Origin: Hyphomicrobium sp. 99
Lineage (GTDB): Bacteria > Pseudomonadota > Alphaproteobacteria > Rhizobiales > Hyphomicrobiaceae
Reading direction: 5' to 3'
NCBI RefSeq assembly: GCF_000384335.2
Contig: NZ_KQ031382.1
Span: forward strand, 186,001 to 250,000
DNA length: 64,000 nucleotides
Part shown: one piece after another, positions 8,698 to 19,778 of the stretch
How the letters are laid out: each line of letters begins with the position of its first letter
Position numbering within the stretch: the first letter of the stretch is position 1
The notes under the pieces: generated by a model
Seen by the model: the letters and a program-made list of their open reading frames with translations, nothing else
Database searches by the model: none
Told to the model about the DNA's origin: nothing
Position numbers and translations under genes: made by a program

Positions 8698-9447
8698 ATG
8701 CGTCTAATTCCATCGATAACAGCATTGGCGCCAGTACTTTTTCTGGCCGCATGCGCTTCGCAGAAGATCCAACTTTCCGCAGCACCGGGCCAAGAGTCGA
8801 TCGTCAGAGACGGAATTCCGTCTCTGATTTCGAAGAAAAAGAACTTGGTTATGCTACGGCCAAATAATCAGCTTTTGAAAGGCAATGCGCGACCAGCATT
8901 CACCGTAGCCGTGCGAAACCTCGAAAATAAACCCCAGACCTTAATGGAGGCGAATATAAACGCGCGCCAGACGGTCGATGGCAAACAAACTGCGCTGCGC
9001 GTCTATCGATACGACGAGCTGGTACGGGAAGAACAGACACGCCAAACTATACAAGCCGTCGGCGCGGTGCTCTCGGCCACCGCACGTGGGATCAATGCGG
9101 CCAATGCAGGTTACGTCAACACGACGGGAACCGTCCACGCGAATGGGAACTATGGAACTTACACGGCAACGACCTATGACCCGCTAAGGGCGCAAATCGC
9201 GCAGCAAAATGCGAATTACGAAACGCGCGAAGACATTGCTGCGCTTCAGGCGCAGGGCGAGCAAAATTTATCTCAGCTTCAGCAAACCATTCTGAAAGAC
9301 AACACCGTGATGCCAGGAGAGTGGGTCGGAGGCACGATTGTGCTTGATCAACCGGCATATTCCGGCAGCGCACCCAAATCCTACGCAATCACCGTAGACT
9401 TTGCCGGAGAACAGCACGAGTTCTTGGTTTCACAAACCACAAACTAG
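8698..9447 (+). CDS. Predicted outer-membrane or periplasmic lipoprotein
   Basis: This 249-residue protein has a signal peptide ending in the lipobox LAAC (Cys at residue 19), so it is probably lipidated after export. The mature part has no domain I recognise. It includes a region rich in Ala, Asn, Gly and Thr (about 120-165) and a Gln-rich stretch near 170-200, then a beta-like C-terminus. GGGGGG lies about 6 nt before the ATG. It sits 39 bp upstream of a small exported protein, probably in the same operon. Lower GC than its neighbours hints at a different history. Confidence 0.75.
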   Translation: MRLIPSITALAPVLFLAACASQKIQLSAAPGQESIVRDGIPSLISKKKNLVMLRPNNQLLKGNARPAFTVAVRNLENKPQTLMEANINARQTVDGKQTALRVYRYDELVREEQTRQTIQAVGAVLSATARGINAANAGYVNTTGTVHANGNYGTYTATTYDPLRAQIAQQNANYETREDIAALQAQGEQNLSQLQQTILKDNTVMPGEWVGGTIVLDQPAYSGSAPKSYAITVDFAGEQHEFLVSQTTN

Positions 9448-9486
9448 ACAGCCTTTTTCACTATCAAATTTCGAGGAGAATGAACG

Positions 9487-9762
9487 ATGAAATGGATGCT
9501 TGCTGTTTCAGCAATTATTTTGCCGGTTTGTGCCGCGAACGCGGATGATTACGTACATGGCTACACTCGGAGCAATGGAACTTACGTCGAGCCCTATTAC
9601 AAATCCTCACCAAACAATTCGACGTTCGACAACTATTCAACGAAGGGTAACGTGAACCCGTACACGGGCCAGGAAGGCACAAAGAATCCGTACGGTTCAA
9701 CGAATTCGACTTATGGACTTTATGGTTCTCAGCAGCAGGGTTATGGCAGCAAACGCTGGTAG
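9487..9762 (+). CDS. Small exported Tyr/Asn/Gly-rich protein
   Basis: A 91-residue protein with a cleavable signal peptide (about residues 1-19, ending AANA). The mature chain is rich in Tyr, Asn, Ser and Gly, with YVHGYTRSNGTYVEPYYKSS and NPYTGQEGT. This pattern recurs in small secreted or prophage-associated proteins of unknown function in many Proteobacteria. A GAGGAG ribosome site precedes the ATG. It probably shares a transcript with the preceding lipoprotein. Confidence 0.72.
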   Translation: MKWMLAVSAIILPVCAANADDYVHGYTRSNGTYVEPYYKSSPNNSTFDNYSTKGNVNPYTGQEGTKNPYGSTNSTYGLYGSQQQGYGSKRW

Positions 9763-9806
9763 CAGATCGTGGCGGAGGGCTGCAGAATCTCTCCGCTTCT
9801 CCCCCC

Positions 9807-10340
9807 TCACTTCACCTGCCGCTTCTCCAACTTCCGCGCTAGCGTCCGCCGATGCATCCCAAGCCTTCTTGCGGCTTCTGAGATGTTGAAATCGGTATCC
9901 ACCAGCGTCTGGTGAATGTGCTCCCACTCGAGCGTCTTGATCGATGTCGGCCGCTCGGTCAGCGCGATGCCGCTGTCGCCCTCGGCCTTGCCGAACGCTT
10001 CCTCGATGTCGTCCGAACTCGACGGCTTCACGAGGTAATGCCGCGCGCCGAGCTTGATCGCCTCGACCGCCGTCGCGATGCTCGCAAATCCCGTCAGCAC
10101 GACGATCACCGTCGACGGATCGTGCGCGTGCAAAGCCTCGACGCACGCGAGACCGGATTCACCATTGAGTTTCAAATCGACGACCGCGTAGCCCGGCGTC
10201 CGCGCCTCTAAAATCGCGCTCAAGGCTTCTCTCCCAGGCGCAACATCGACAACGTAATCACGCCGCTCGAACGAGCGCCTCAACGTGTTCGCGAAGGCGG
10301 CATCGTCTTCGACGATCACGAGCGTGCGTTTAGTTTCCAT
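9807..10340 (-). CDS. regA: RegA/ActR/PrrA-family response regulator
   Basis: Global redox response regulator and partner of the adjacent kinase. The 177-residue protein has a receiver domain with acidic pocket (VEDD) near residues 10-13, phosphoacceptor D55 (AVVDLKLNGESG) and a conserved LVKP lysine. A short linker leads to a Fis-type helix-turn-helix (NISEAARRLGMHRRTLARKL). The ATG at 10340 overlaps the end of regB by 11 nt, which favours it over the ATG at 10370 and indicates translational coupling. In related bacteria this regulator controls respiration, photosynthesis, carbon and nitrogen fixation genes in response to oxygen and redox state. Confidence 0.93.
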   Translation of the reverse strand: METKRTLVIVEDDAAFANTLRRSFERRDYVVDVAPGREALSAILEARTPGYAVVDLKLNGESGLACVEALHAHDPSTVIVVLTGFASIATAVEAIKLGARHYLVKPSSSDDIEEAFGKAEGDSGIALTERPTSIKTLEWEHIHQTLVDTDFNISEAARRLGMHRRTLARKLEKRQVK

Positions 10341-11676
10341 GCGAACGTGCTCCCAGTGCCAAGGCAGCAAGCGGCAGCTTCAGCGTCACGGATGCGCCGC
10401 CGAGCGGACGATTGGCGGCCGAGACGCTCCCTCCAAGCTTTCGTACCACATTCACGACGAGGAAAAGCCCGAGCCCGCCGCCCGGCTTCCCCTTGCTCGA
10501 TTGATAGGGCTTGCCGAACTGCGCCAGCATCTGCGGCTGGAAGCCCGGTCCCCGATCCGAAACGCGCATGACGAGCGTGTCGCCGTCGCGCTCGACGGTG
10601 ACGCCGACCCAGGCGGGCGAAGAATCGTAAGCGTTGTCGAGCACGTTGAAGACGACCTGCTTCAGCGTCGAATCCGAGACGATCGGAAGATCCGCACCGA
10701 ACGCATTGGTGAACTCCAACGACGACGGCGAGCGCGCGGCGCGCCACTCTTCGACAAGCTCGTTGACGAACGTATTGACCGTCGTCACGCGCGGCGCCTC
10801 TCCGCGCGCTTCACCAGCCGACAACAAAACACCAGTGAGGATCGACTTGCAGCGCTTCACCGCGGCCTGCATCTCCGCCACCTCTTGCAGCAGCTCGGGA
10901 TTGGAAGCGATCGCCGGAACGCGCGGCCAATCTCCGAGAATGACCGAGAGCGACGCGAGCGGCGTCCCAAGCTCATGCGCCGCGCCCGACGCGAGAAGGC
11001 CCATCCGAACGATGTGGTCTTCCTCGACCGCGTGCTGCTTTAACGCCGCGAGGCGCGCGTCGCGTTCGCGAAGGTTGCGCGTGATGCGCGTCACGAATGC
11101 GAACAGCAAGATCGCGACAAGCGCGAAGCAGACGAGCATTCCGATGATGTGCAGCTTGAAGAGATCGCCGAAGCCCTCCGGCACTGCGAGCGGACGGTAA
11201 TCGAAGGTGAGAGCCGCGAAGCTCAGGCAGGTCGCCGCGACGACGGCCCCCGTCGCGAGCCGGTCGAGCAGCACGGCAGCGAGCGTCACCTGCAAGAGAT
11301 AGAGAAACGTGAAGGGGTTCGTCGCGCCGCCGCTGAAGTAGAGCTGCGCCGTCAAAGCCGCGACGTCGAACAGCAACGCGCCGAGGAGTGCCGCGTCGCT
11401 TACGTCCCGGCCCGTCCTCAGCCAAGCCAGGCTTCCGAGATTGAGCGCGATCAAGGCGGCGATGACGACAGCCATCGGCAAAAGCGGCAGGCCGATGCCG
11501 AGAGCGAATTCGACGAAGACGATGGTTGCAATCTGCCCGGCAACCGCGATCCAGCGAAGCTGGATCAAAAGCAGCATGTTCTTCGTGCCGGCGGGATCGC
11601 GGGTCAGCTGAACGCCCACATCGTCCAGCCGGTTCTCGTCTCCGGAGCCGGGGACTGTCTCAGTGCGGCTCAGCAT
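10330..11676 (-). CDS. regB: RegB/ActS/PrrB-family redox-sensing histidine kinase
   Basis: Membrane sensor kinase of 448 residues with six predicted membrane segments in the first 200. The quinone-sensing loop motif GGATNPF is at 116-122, the phosphoacceptor H234 lies in AAHELGTPLASL, and the redox-box cysteine C276 is in AVKRCKSIL. The G-box (DRGPGF) and a GGGLGLFL motif complete the ATPase domain. All diagnostic RegB elements are present, so quinone- and thiol-linked redox control is expected. It sits 45 bp after surf1 and overlaps regA. Confidence 0.94.
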   Translation of the reverse strand: MLSRTETVPGSGDENRLDDVGVQLTRDPAGTKNMLLLIQLRWIAVAGQIATIVFVEFALGIGLPLLPMAVVIAALIALNLGSLAWLRTGRDVSDAALLGALLFDVAALTAQLYFSGGATNPFTFLYLLQVTLAAVLLDRLATGAVVAATCLSFAALTFDYRPLAVPEGFGDLFKLHIIGMLVCFALVAILLFAFVTRITRNLRERDARLAALKQHAVEEDHIVRMGLLASGAAHELGTPLASLSVILGDWPRVPAIASNPELLQEVAEMQAAVKRCKSILTGVLLSAGEARGEAPRVTTVNTFVNELVEEWRAARSPSSLEFTNAFGADLPIVSDSTLKQVVFNVLDNAYDSSPAWVGVTVERDGDTLVMRVSDRGPGFQPQMLAQFGKPYQSSKGKPGGGLGLFLVVNVVRKLGGSVSAANRPLGGASVTLKLPLAALALGARSHGN

Positions 11677-11721
11677 GACGGATGGTCCTGTGAAGCTCCG
11701 ACAGTGGCCAAGACCCGTTGG

Positions 11722-12543
11722 TTATCGAAGCGCGGGTTTGCCGGACGCGCGGGACGCCCTGCGAATGCGAATTTCCTCGCGCCCCACACGGATCGCGGCC
11801 ACGGCGAGCATCAACGCCAGCGTGAACCAAGTCAACGCGTAGACGAGATGGTTGTTATGGAAGGCAACCACCGTCAGGCCGCCGATGGGAAAGCCGCCGG
11901 GATTCGACGTTGCATCGGCATCGATGAAATAGGGCGCCACGTTGGAAACGCCGCGCGCATCCGCAATCGCTTGCACGTCTCGGGAGAACCAGCGGTTCGC
12001 AACGGGATCGTTGGTTCTGAGAAATGCGCCCTTGGGCTCGGTCAGGCGCAGGAGCCCCGTCACGGAAGCCTCGCCGTCTGTCTGGCCCGCGGCGCGCGAT
12101 GCAGGGTCCCGCTTGTCGGGCGGCACGAAACCGCGATTGACGAGAACCGTGAAGCCGTCATTCGTCTCAAGCGGCGTCACGACCCAATAACCAGCGCCGT
12201 CGTTTGTCACCGCGGTGACGAGCGTTTCGCGATCATTGCGGAAATGTCCGCTCGCAGTGACACGGAGGTATTCGTCGGTCTTGGCGTTGATGGTTGGCCA
12301 GTCGGCCGGGCCGGGCGCCGCCTGAGGCGGCGCATGAACGCGCTGCTCGACGCGTTCGATCAGATCGAGCTTCCAAGCGCGTCGCTCGATCTGCCAGACG
12401 CCGAGCGATAGGAGGCCGATGATGCCCGCAAACCCAAGGAGAGCCAGCGCACCGAGAGAAAAGGCGGAACGTGGCCGCTTCGCGCGCCCACTGTCCGCCT
12501 CTTGAACGTTCGATCCCTCGCGCCCTTGGGCGTCGGCGGTCAC
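11722..12543 (-). CDS. SURF1-family cytochrome oxidase assembly protein
   Basis: SURF1 proteins help insert heme a/o into terminal oxidases. The 273-residue product has an N-terminal membrane helix (LGALALLGFAGIIGLLSLGVWQ) followed by the family-typical WQIERRAWK segment, a periplasmic domain with LVNRGFVP, and a C-terminal helix (NHLVYALTWFTLAL). GTG at 12543 overlaps the cyoD stop as GTGA, the signature of translational coupling. An ATG at 12603 inside cyoD is less likely. Its place directly after cyoD suggests it serves the bo3 oxidase. Confidence 0.92.
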   Translation of the reverse strand: MTADAQGREGSNVQEADSGRAKRPRSAFSLGALALLGFAGIIGLLSLGVWQIERRAWKLDLIERVEQRVHAPPQAAPGPADWPTINAKTDEYLRVTASGHFRNDRETLVTAVTNDGAGYWVVTPLETNDGFTVLVNRGFVPPDKRDPASRAAGQTDGEASVTGLLRLTEPKGAFLRTNDPVANRWFSRDVQAIADARGVSNVAPYFIDADATSNPGGFPIGGLTVVAFHNNHLVYALTWFTLALMLAVAAIRVGREEIRIRRASRASGKPALR

Positions 12544-12932
12544 GGCAGCTGGCTCGGATCCATGCCGGGCATCATGTTCGCATTCATGTGATACATGACC
12601 CACAGCGAGCCGGAGAGCGTGATCACCACCATGACGATGGTGAAGATCAGCGCCATCATCGTCCAGCCGCCTTCAGAGCTCGGCGTCATGTGCAGGAAGT
12701 AGATCATGTGCACGACGATCTGTATCGCGGCCAGAACCAGGATCGCGATGGTCGTCAGATCGTTGCTGCCGAGCTTGCCCGTCATGACGAGCCAGAATGG
12801 AATGGCCGTCAGCACGACCGAAAGGCCAAAGCCAATCAGATAGCCGCGAAGGGTCGACTCGGGATGCCCGCTGTCGTGACCGTGCGCGTCGTGGCCACCG
12901 TGCCCGTGATCGCTGTGCGTACCCGTGCTCAT
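12540..12932 (-). CDS. cyoD: Cytochrome o ubiquinol oxidase subunit IV (CyoD)
   Basis: Small structural subunit of the cytochrome bo3 quinol oxidase. The 130-residue protein has a His-rich N-terminus (HSDHGHGGHDAHGHDSGH) and three membrane helices typical of CyoD, including VVHMIYFLHM. The ATG at 12932 overlaps the cyoC stop as ATGA; a longer frame from 13055 lies inside cyoC and is rejected. The His-rich leader could bind metal but is common in this family. Confidence 0.94.
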   Translation of the reverse strand: MSTGTHSDHGHGGHDAHGHDSGHPESTLRGYLIGFGLSVVLTAIPFWLVMTGKLGSNDLTTIAILVLAAIQIVVHMIYFLHMTPSSEGGWTMMALIFTIVMVVITLSGSLWVMYHMNANMMPGMDPSQLP

Positions 12933-13573
12933 CGGAGCACTCCCATCAAATAGACGAATGTGAAAACGCCGATCCAGACGACGTCGAGGAAGTGCCAGAA
13001 CATGCTGAGGCACAGAAGGCGGCGCTGGTTGGCTTCGATCAGGCCGAACTTCCACACCTGAACGATCAGCGTGATCATCCAGATGATGCCGAAAGTGACG
13101 TGAAGGCCGTGCGTTCCGACAAGCGTGAAGAACGACGACAGGAACGCACTACGCTGAGGCGTCGCGCCCTCGTGGATCATATGCGCGAACTCGTAGAGCT
13201 CGATGCCGAGAAACGCGGCGCCGAAGAGGCCCGTCACCACGAGCCAGACCAGCATCCCGTTCACGTTCTTCTTCTGCATCTCGAGCACCGCGAAACCGTA
13301 GGTGATCGACGACAGGAGAAGCATCGACGTGTTCACCGCAACGAGCGGCAAATCGAAAAGCTCCTTCGGCGAAGGCCCGGCAGCATAGTTGCCGCCGAGA
13401 ACGCCGAAAGTCGCGAAGAGCACTGCGAAGACGAGACAGTCGCTCATCAGGTAGAGCCAAAAGCCGAGCATGGTGCTCGCGCCTTCGGGATGGTCGTGCT
13501 CATCGGCGACGTAGAAGACGGGTGTCTCTTTCGCCTTGGTGAGACTTGCGCTCGCTGTTGTTGTCGTCGTCAT
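12929..13573 (-). CDS. cyoC: Cytochrome o ubiquinol oxidase subunit III (CyoC)
   Basis: Heme-copper oxidase subunit III of 214 residues with five membrane helices. Family motifs include GFWLYLMSDCLVFAVLFATF, FELYEFAHMI-like IELYEFAHM, GTHGLHVTFG and the C-terminal WHFLDVVWIGVF. It lies 3 bp after cyoB and overlaps cyoD. Confidence 0.96.
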   Translation of the reverse strand: MTTTTTASASLTKAKETPVFYVADEHDHPEGASTMLGFWLYLMSDCLVFAVLFATFGVLGGNYAAGPSPKELFDLPLVAVNTSMLLLSSITYGFAVLEMQKKNVNGMLVWLVVTGLFGAAFLGIELYEFAHMIHEGATPQRSAFLSSFFTLVGTHGLHVTFGIIWMITLIVQVWKFGLIEANQRRLLCLSMFWHFLDVVWIGVFTFVYLMGVLR

Positions 13574-13576
13574 CGG

Positions 13577-15583
13577 TTATGCCCGTGCGGTCTGAAGGAG
13601 CTTCGTACGTTCGCGCTCGGTTTCAACGACTTGCTCACGCGGAATGTAGAAGTTGCGATGGTAGTTGAACGTGTGACCGATCGCAGTTCCGACGAGCGCC
13701 ACGAACCCGACGATCACCAGCCACCAGATCTGCCAGATCAGGGCGAATGCCGTTACCGCACTGAGGCCAGCGAGAATGATGCCCGCGCTCGTGTTGCTCG
13801 GCATGTGGATCGCCTTGAAGCCCTCGGCCGGCCGCTGATAACCGCGGTGCTTCATATCCCACCACGCATCGTTGTCGTGGACCACAGGAGTGAAGGCGAA
13901 GTTGTAGACCGGCGGCGGCGAAGACGTCGACCACTCGAGCGTGCGGCCGTTCCACGGATCGCCCGTCCAGTCGCGAAGCTTCTCGCGGTTCTTGATGCTG
14001 ACCGCGATCTGGATCAGGAAGCAGGCGATGCCGATGGCGATCATGACCGCGCCAAGCGCCGCGATGATGAACCAGATCTGCAGCGACGGATCGTCGAACA
14101 CCCGGAGGCGGCGGGTAACGCCCATCAGGCCGAGGACGTAAAGCGGCGTGAAGGCAAACCAGAACCCAACGACCCAGAACCAGAACGACATCTTGCCCCA
14201 GAATGGATCGAGCCTGAAGCCGAACGCCTTCGGGAACCAGAAGGTAATACCGGCGAACATGCCGAACACGACGCCACCGATAATGACGTTATGGAAGTGC
14301 GCGATCAGGAACAGACTGTTGTGAAGCACGAAGTCGGCCGGCGGAACGGCGAGAAGCACGCCCGTCATGCCGCCGACAACGAACGTCAGCATGAACGCGA
14401 CCGTCCACATCATCGGCACTTCGAAGCGGATTCGGCCCCGGTACATCGTGAACAGCCAGTTGAACATCTTCGCGCCCGTCGGGATCGAGATGATCATCGT
14501 CGTGATGCCGAAGAACGAGTTGACGCTCGCGCCAGAGCCCATCGTGAAGAAGTGGTGCAGCCAGACGAGGTACGACAGGATGGTGATGACCACCGTGGCG
14601 TAAACCATCGACGTATAGCCGAAGAGCCGCTTGCCGCTGAAGGTGGAGACAACCTCAGAGAAGATGCCGAACGCCGGCAGGATGAGGATGTAAACCTCCG
14701 GGTGACCCCAGATCCAGATGAGGTTCACGTACATCATGGCGTTGCCGCCGAAGTCGCTCGTGAAGAAGTTCGTGCCGGCGTAACGGTCAAGCGAAAGCAG
14801 CGCGAGAACGCCGGTCAGAACCGGGAACGCAGCGACGATGAGGACGTTGGTGCAGAGAGCCGTCCACGTGAAGACCGGCATCTTCATCAGCGTCATGCCG
14901 GGAGCGCGCATCTTCACGATGGTGGCGATGAGGTTCACACCCGATAGCAGCGTCCCGACGCCCGCGACCTGTAGAGACCATATGTAATAATCGACACCGA
15001 CATCCGGACTGTAAGCGATGTTCGAAAGCGGCGGATAAGCAAGCCAGCCAGTGCGCGCGAACTCACCGATGAACAACGAAGCCATCACCAGAGCGGCGCC
15101 GGCGGCGGTCATCCAGAAGCTGAAGTTATTGAGGAACGGAAAGGCGACGTCGCGCGCGCCGATCTGGAGAGGCACGACGTAGTTCATCAAACCCGTGACG
15201 AGCGGCATCGCCACGAAGAAGATCATGATCACGCCGTGCGCAGTGAAGATCTGATCGTAGTGGTGGGCGGGCAGGTAGCCTTCCGAACCGTTGAAGGCGA
15301 TGGCCTGCTGGGCGCGCATCATGACGGCATCGGCGAAGCCGCGAAGCAGCATCACGAGTCCGAGCACGACGTACATGACGCCGATGCGCTTGTGATCAAT
15401 GCTCGTGAACCAGTCGTGCCAGAGGTAGCCCCAAAGCTTGAAGTAGGTGATGGCGCCGACGACGGCCGCGCCGCCGATGACGACAGCAATGAACGTTACG
15501 AGGAGGATCGGCTCATGAAACGGCAGGGCGTCGAGCGACAGCCGACCGAAGATGGCCTTCATGAGTTCAGGGTTATCAAACAT
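13577..15583 (-). CDS. cyoB: Cytochrome o ubiquinol oxidase subunit I (CyoB)
   Basis: Catalytic subunit that reduces O2 to water with quinol electrons and pumps protons. The 668-residue protein keeps the heme ligand region [11 protein letters not shown], the CuB and cross-linked Tyr motif [12 protein letters not shown], the CuB pair WLHHFF and the heme ligands in HFHNVIIGG. The K-channel segment [10 protein letters not shown] is intact. Length and about 14-15 helices are normal for CyoB. Confidence 0.98.
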   Translation of the reverse strand: MFDNPELMKAIFGRLSLDALPFHEPILLVTFIAVVIGGAAVVGAITYFKLWGYLWHDWFTSIDHKRIGVMYVVLGLVMLLRGFADAVMMRAQQAIAFNGSEGYLPAHHYDQIFTAHGVIMIFFVAMPLVTGLMNYVVPLQIGARDVAFPFLNNFSFWMTAAGAALVMASLFIGEFARTGWLAYPPLSNIAYSPDVGVDYYIWSLQVAGVGTLLSGVNLIATIVKMRAPGMTLMKMPVFTWTALCTNVLIVAAFPVLTGVLALLSLDRYAGTNFFTSDFGGNAMMYVNLIWIWGHPEVYILILPAFGIFSEVVSTFSGKRLFGYTSMVYATVVITILSYLVWLHHFFTMGSGASVNSFFGITTMIISIPTGAKMFNWLFTMYRGRIRFEVPMMWTVAFMLTFVVGGMTGVLLAVPPADFVLHNSLFLIAHFHNVIIGGVVFGMFAGITFWFPKAFGFRLDPFWGKMSFWFWVVGFWFAFTPLYVLGLMGVTRRLRVFDDPSLQIWFIIAALGAVMIAIGIACFLIQIAVSIKNREKLRDWTGDPWNGRTLEWSTSSPPPVYNFAFTPVVHDNDAWWDMKHRGYQRPAEGFKAIHMPSNTSAGIILAGLSAVTAFALIWQIWWLVIVGFVALVGTAIGHTFNYHRNFYIPREQVVETERERTKLLQTARA

Positions 15584-15600
15584 CTTTGAATTCGTCCCGG

Positions 15601-16803
15601 TCAGGAGTTGGACGGCCGCGGTGCGAAGGATTGGAACATCGTGCCGGGACGCGGCAGGCCCGCACCCTGAAGGGGTGTTGAGCTTACCGGCATCGGTTGC
15701 ACCTCGGTCAATTCCGCGCCCATCGGTGCGCTTGTGGTGCAGACGCTTGCGACGTAGGCCTTCGCCAGGATCGGCGCCGAACCGCGTCGGGCGGACTTAT
15801 CGTATTCAATTCTCTGAACCAGATCGGCGCCCGCAAGACCGAGACCGCCCTTGGCGTCGATCGCGGCCATCTCGTGCATGCACATTTTGCCGGGCTGGAC
15901 GCAAAGGTTCACGATCAGATGGAAGAGATTCGGGTCGACACTGGCCCACTTCTGAACGGGAACGCCTTTGCTCGGGCGTTCGAGTTCCAGATATTCATTG
16001 CGGCCGAGATTTCCGCCGCCCGCTTTGGCGTCCGAAATCCACTTGTCGAAATCAGCATCGTTCCGGCCCAGGAACTTGAAGCGCATCTCCGAGAAGCCTT
16101 CGCCGCTGTAGTTCGCGGAAAAGCCTTCGAAGTCACCGGGCTTGTTGATGACGGCATGAAGCTGCGTCTGCATCGCAGGCATCGCATAGATCATGCCCGC
16201 AAGCGCCGGAACGTAGAAAGCGTTCATTACCGACGACGCCGAGACGCGGAAGTGGATCGGTCGTCCGACGGGCGCCGCCATCTCGTTGACGGTCGCAACA
16301 CCGTAGTCGGGGTAGATGAAGAGCCACTTCCAATCGAGCGCAACCACATCGACGTTCAAGGGCTTCGTCTCGTGAGTCACGGCCTGGCCCGGAGCGGTAC
16401 GCTCTATCGGGCGGAAGGGATCGAGCAAGTGCGTCGCCATCCACGTGATGGCGCCAAGGCAGATGATGATGAGCAGCGGAGCCGCCCAGATCACAAGCTC
16501 GAGATGGGTGGAGTGATCCCACTCGGGATCGTAAGGCGCAGACTTGTTCGACTGGCGATAACGCCAAGCAAAAAATACCGTCAGCGCCATGACCGGGATG
16601 ATGATGAGCAGCATCAACACGGTTGAAATGATGACAAGATCGCGCTGCTGAATGGCGACGTCGCCGGCGGGGTTCAAAACGATAGCGTTGCAGCCGCCCA
16701 GCAAAAGGAGCGGCAACAGAGCGATAATCCGATATGGCTTCAAGGCGATCCGCGTCCCATCGACAGTGGCTTCCTCGGTCAATCCGCTAAACTTGCGGAG
16801 CAT
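15601..16803 (-). CDS. cyoA: Cytochrome o ubiquinol oxidase subunit II (CyoA)
   Basis: Membrane-anchored subunit II. A lipobox-like LLGGC places a lipidated Cys at residue 38, followed by two membrane helices and a periplasmic cupredoxin domain with [13 protein letters not shown]. The CuA ligand set of cytochrome c oxidases is missing, as expected for a quinol oxidase. The C-terminal extension (about 290-400) has [12 protein letters not shown] and a Pro/Ser-rich tail. ATG at 16803 is used, but the residues before the signal sequence are unusually long and a downstream alternative start (such as TTG before KPYRIIALL) is possible. First gene of cyoABCD-surf1-regBA. Confidence 0.93.
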   Translation of the reverse strand: MLRKFSGLTEEATVDGTRIALKPYRIIALLPLLLLGGCNAIVLNPAGDVAIQQRDLVIISTVLMLLIIIPVMALTVFFAWRYRQSNKSAPYDPEWDHSTHLELVIWAAPLLIIICLGAITWMATHLLDPFRPIERTAPGQAVTHETKPLNVDVVALDWKWLFIYPDYGVATVNEMAAPVGRPIHFRVSASSVMNAFYVPALAGMIYAMPAMQTQLHAVINKPGDFEGFSANYSGEGFSEMRFKFLGRNDADFDKWISDAKAGGGNLGRNEYLELERPSKGVPVQKWASVDPNLFHLIVNLCVQPGKMCMHEMAAIDAKGGLGLAGADLVQRIEYDKSARRGSAPILAKAYVASVCTTSAPMGAELTEVQPMPVSSTPLQGAGLPRPGTMFQSFAPRPSNS

Positions 16804-17059
16804 CGAGCGACATTGGACAATTTGCCCAACGCCAGTTGGCCGCAGCGATAAACGCGGTCCAAAACCCTTGGTCGAAGCGGGAATTTCGCCAGCCTAGGCT
16901 AGGGATTTGCTGCACTGAGCTTCTGGTCCGATTCGCGGCTGATGGACCGTGCGAGCAACGACCTTATGCTTGGGCTACGCGAATTTTCTCCTCGAAAAAG
17001 GCACCGCATGGCCAAGTCAGGCAGAACGCTGACATATGATGGCGGCAGCGCTCTCGAAA

Positions 17060-17323
17060 TTACTTCTCGATGATCTTCTCGGCCGACCTGTCGGTGGCAT
17101 TCTTCAAAGCGTTATCGCGAGCCCGCTCGTTGAATTCGGGATGCTTCGCGACCGACGAACGCAGCGTCTTCCACGCTTTGAGCAGTCGCTCAGCGAGCGA
17201 GACGTCTTCGTCGCTGACAGCAGACGGACGAAACTGAGCTGCGTGCTTGAGAGCGTTGGTCTGACGCTCCATCTCAGCGATATGTTTTTCGGAAAGAGCC
17301 AGCTTCTTATCGATTTCTGACAT
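17060..17323 (-). CDS. Small hypothetical protein, coiled-coil type
   Basis: An 87-residue charged, Lys/Glu/Ala-rich protein predicted to be almost all helical (MSEIDKKLALSEKHIAEMER), with no recognised domain. A GGAG element lies about 10 nt before the ATG. It sits alone between the atp operon terminator and cyoA, 256 bp from the latter, on the minus strand. Function unknown. Confidence 0.65.
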   Translation of the reverse strand: MSEIDKKLALSEKHIAEMERQTNALKHAAQFRPSAVSDEDVSLAERLLKAWKTLRSSVAKHPEFNERARDNALKNATDRSAEKIIEK

Positions 17324-17463
17324 GGGAGGACACTCCTCAGTGGCCTCAATGCAACCGCCGAGGACACCTCAGGGTTGCATGTCGCAAACGGATTGTGGGT
17401 GCCAGGAAGAAGCGCACAGCCATGACCGAACGATCCGGCATGCCTGTAGCCAATAAAACGATC

Positions 17464-17507
17464 AAAAACGCAGAAGCGCCCGGCCTTCGATGAAAGCCGG
17501 GCGCTTC
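17464..17507 (-). terminator. Intrinsic terminator of the atp operon
   Basis: A perfect 12-bp GC-rich stem (17473-17484 with 17496-17507) is followed on the minus strand by a five-T run after a short spacer. It lies about 50 bp beyond the atpC stop, so it is the expected end of the ATP synthase transcript. Confidence 0.85.
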
Positions 17508-17553
17508 GGAATTTAATCAAAAGTCTCGATTTGGATGCGTGCGGTGGAGCCCG

Positions 17554-17952
17554 TTAGGCTGCCCGCGCGGACAACCGGCGAAGCTCGCTGACGAGCGTGT
17601 CCGCCATCCGCTTCGCAGAATCGTCCTTCGCCGCAGCGAGTTCCGCTTCCGCCGCTTTGAGCTCTTCAGCAAGCGATGCCGCCGAAAGCTCTTCGACGTC
17701 ATAAGCCCGCTCAGCGAGGATCGTAAGCCGGGAAGGATCGACTTCCGCAAAGCCCGACTTGACGAACAAACGCTTGCGCACGCTACCCGCCGTCACATCG
17801 AGTACCCCCGGACGGAGGGTCGAGATGACCGGCGCGTGGCCCGCGAGAACCGCAAAATCACCCTCTGCGCCCGGAACGACAACCTGATCGGCGTCGACCG
17901 AGAGCAATACCCGCTCGGGCGAGACGAGTTCAAACCTGAATGTGCCTGCCAT
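17554..17952 (-). CDS. atpC: ATP synthase F1 epsilon subunit (AtpC)
   Basis: Rotor and regulatory subunit of F1. The 132-residue protein has the N-terminal beta-sandwich (FRFELVSPERVLLSVDADQVVVPG split by the GAEGDFAVLAGHAP motif) and a C-terminal helical hairpin rich in Ala and Glu. It is the last gene of the F1 operon, 35 bp after a small zinc-ribbon-like gene. Confidence 0.96.
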   Translation of the reverse strand: MAGTFRFELVSPERVLLSVDADQVVVPGAEGDFAVLAGHAPVISTLRPGVLDVTAGSVRKRLFVKSGFAEVDPSRLTILAERAYDVEELSAASLAEELKAAEAELAAAKDDSAKRMADTLVSELRRLSARAA

Positions 17953-17987
17953 TTTAGTTCGTCACCCTTCGAACGCTTTCGAGCTGC

Positions 17988-18260
17988 TCAAGCCTGAGGC
18001 GGTTGATCTTCGCCGTCGCCATCGGCGCCGGCCTTAGCCCTGACTTCTTCCGGCGTCTGCAGCTTGGTGCCGCAGAACGGACAGAAGAACAACGGATGGT
18101 CGACGAGACCCGGCTCGTCTTCCTCGAGGTCGACGAGCCCGACGGTCATGTAGATGACCTCATCCGGCCCGACAGTGATCAGAGGCTCAAAGTCGCCGCC
18201 TTCGAGAGCTTCTTTCAGCTCCTCGCAGCAACTTCCAAATGCTTTACCGGCTTCCGCCAT
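17988..18260 (-). CDS. Small CPFCG-motif hypothetical protein between atpD and atpC
   Basis: A 90-residue acidic protein with a paired-cysteine motif CPFCG near residue 60 and a further Cys-Cys at 11-12 (FGSCCEEL), suggesting a small zinc ribbon or redox site. No known family is recognised with confidence. A GGAG ribosome site lies about 9 nt before the ATG at 18260. It is 63 bp after atpD and 35 bp before atpC, so it is transcribed with ATP synthase. Role in the enzyme is not established. Confidence 0.72.
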   Translation of the reverse strand: MAEAGKAFGSCCEELKEALEGGDFEPLITVGPDEVIYMTVGLVDLEEDEPGLVDHPLFFCPFCGTKLQTPEEVRAKAGADGDGEDQPPQA

Positions 18261-18323
18261 GAATTTTTTTCTCCTGGCGGCGCGTTCGCGCGGCGTGTCC
18301 CGCGCGAAACCGCTTGGCCTGTG

Positions 18324-19778
<1,455 letters not shown>

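Noticed and set aside
12797..14947. 716-codon plus-strand open frame opposite the cyo genes
   Set aside because: Product is a low-complexity Arg/Glu/His-rich shadow of cyoB-cyoD in a high-GC genome.
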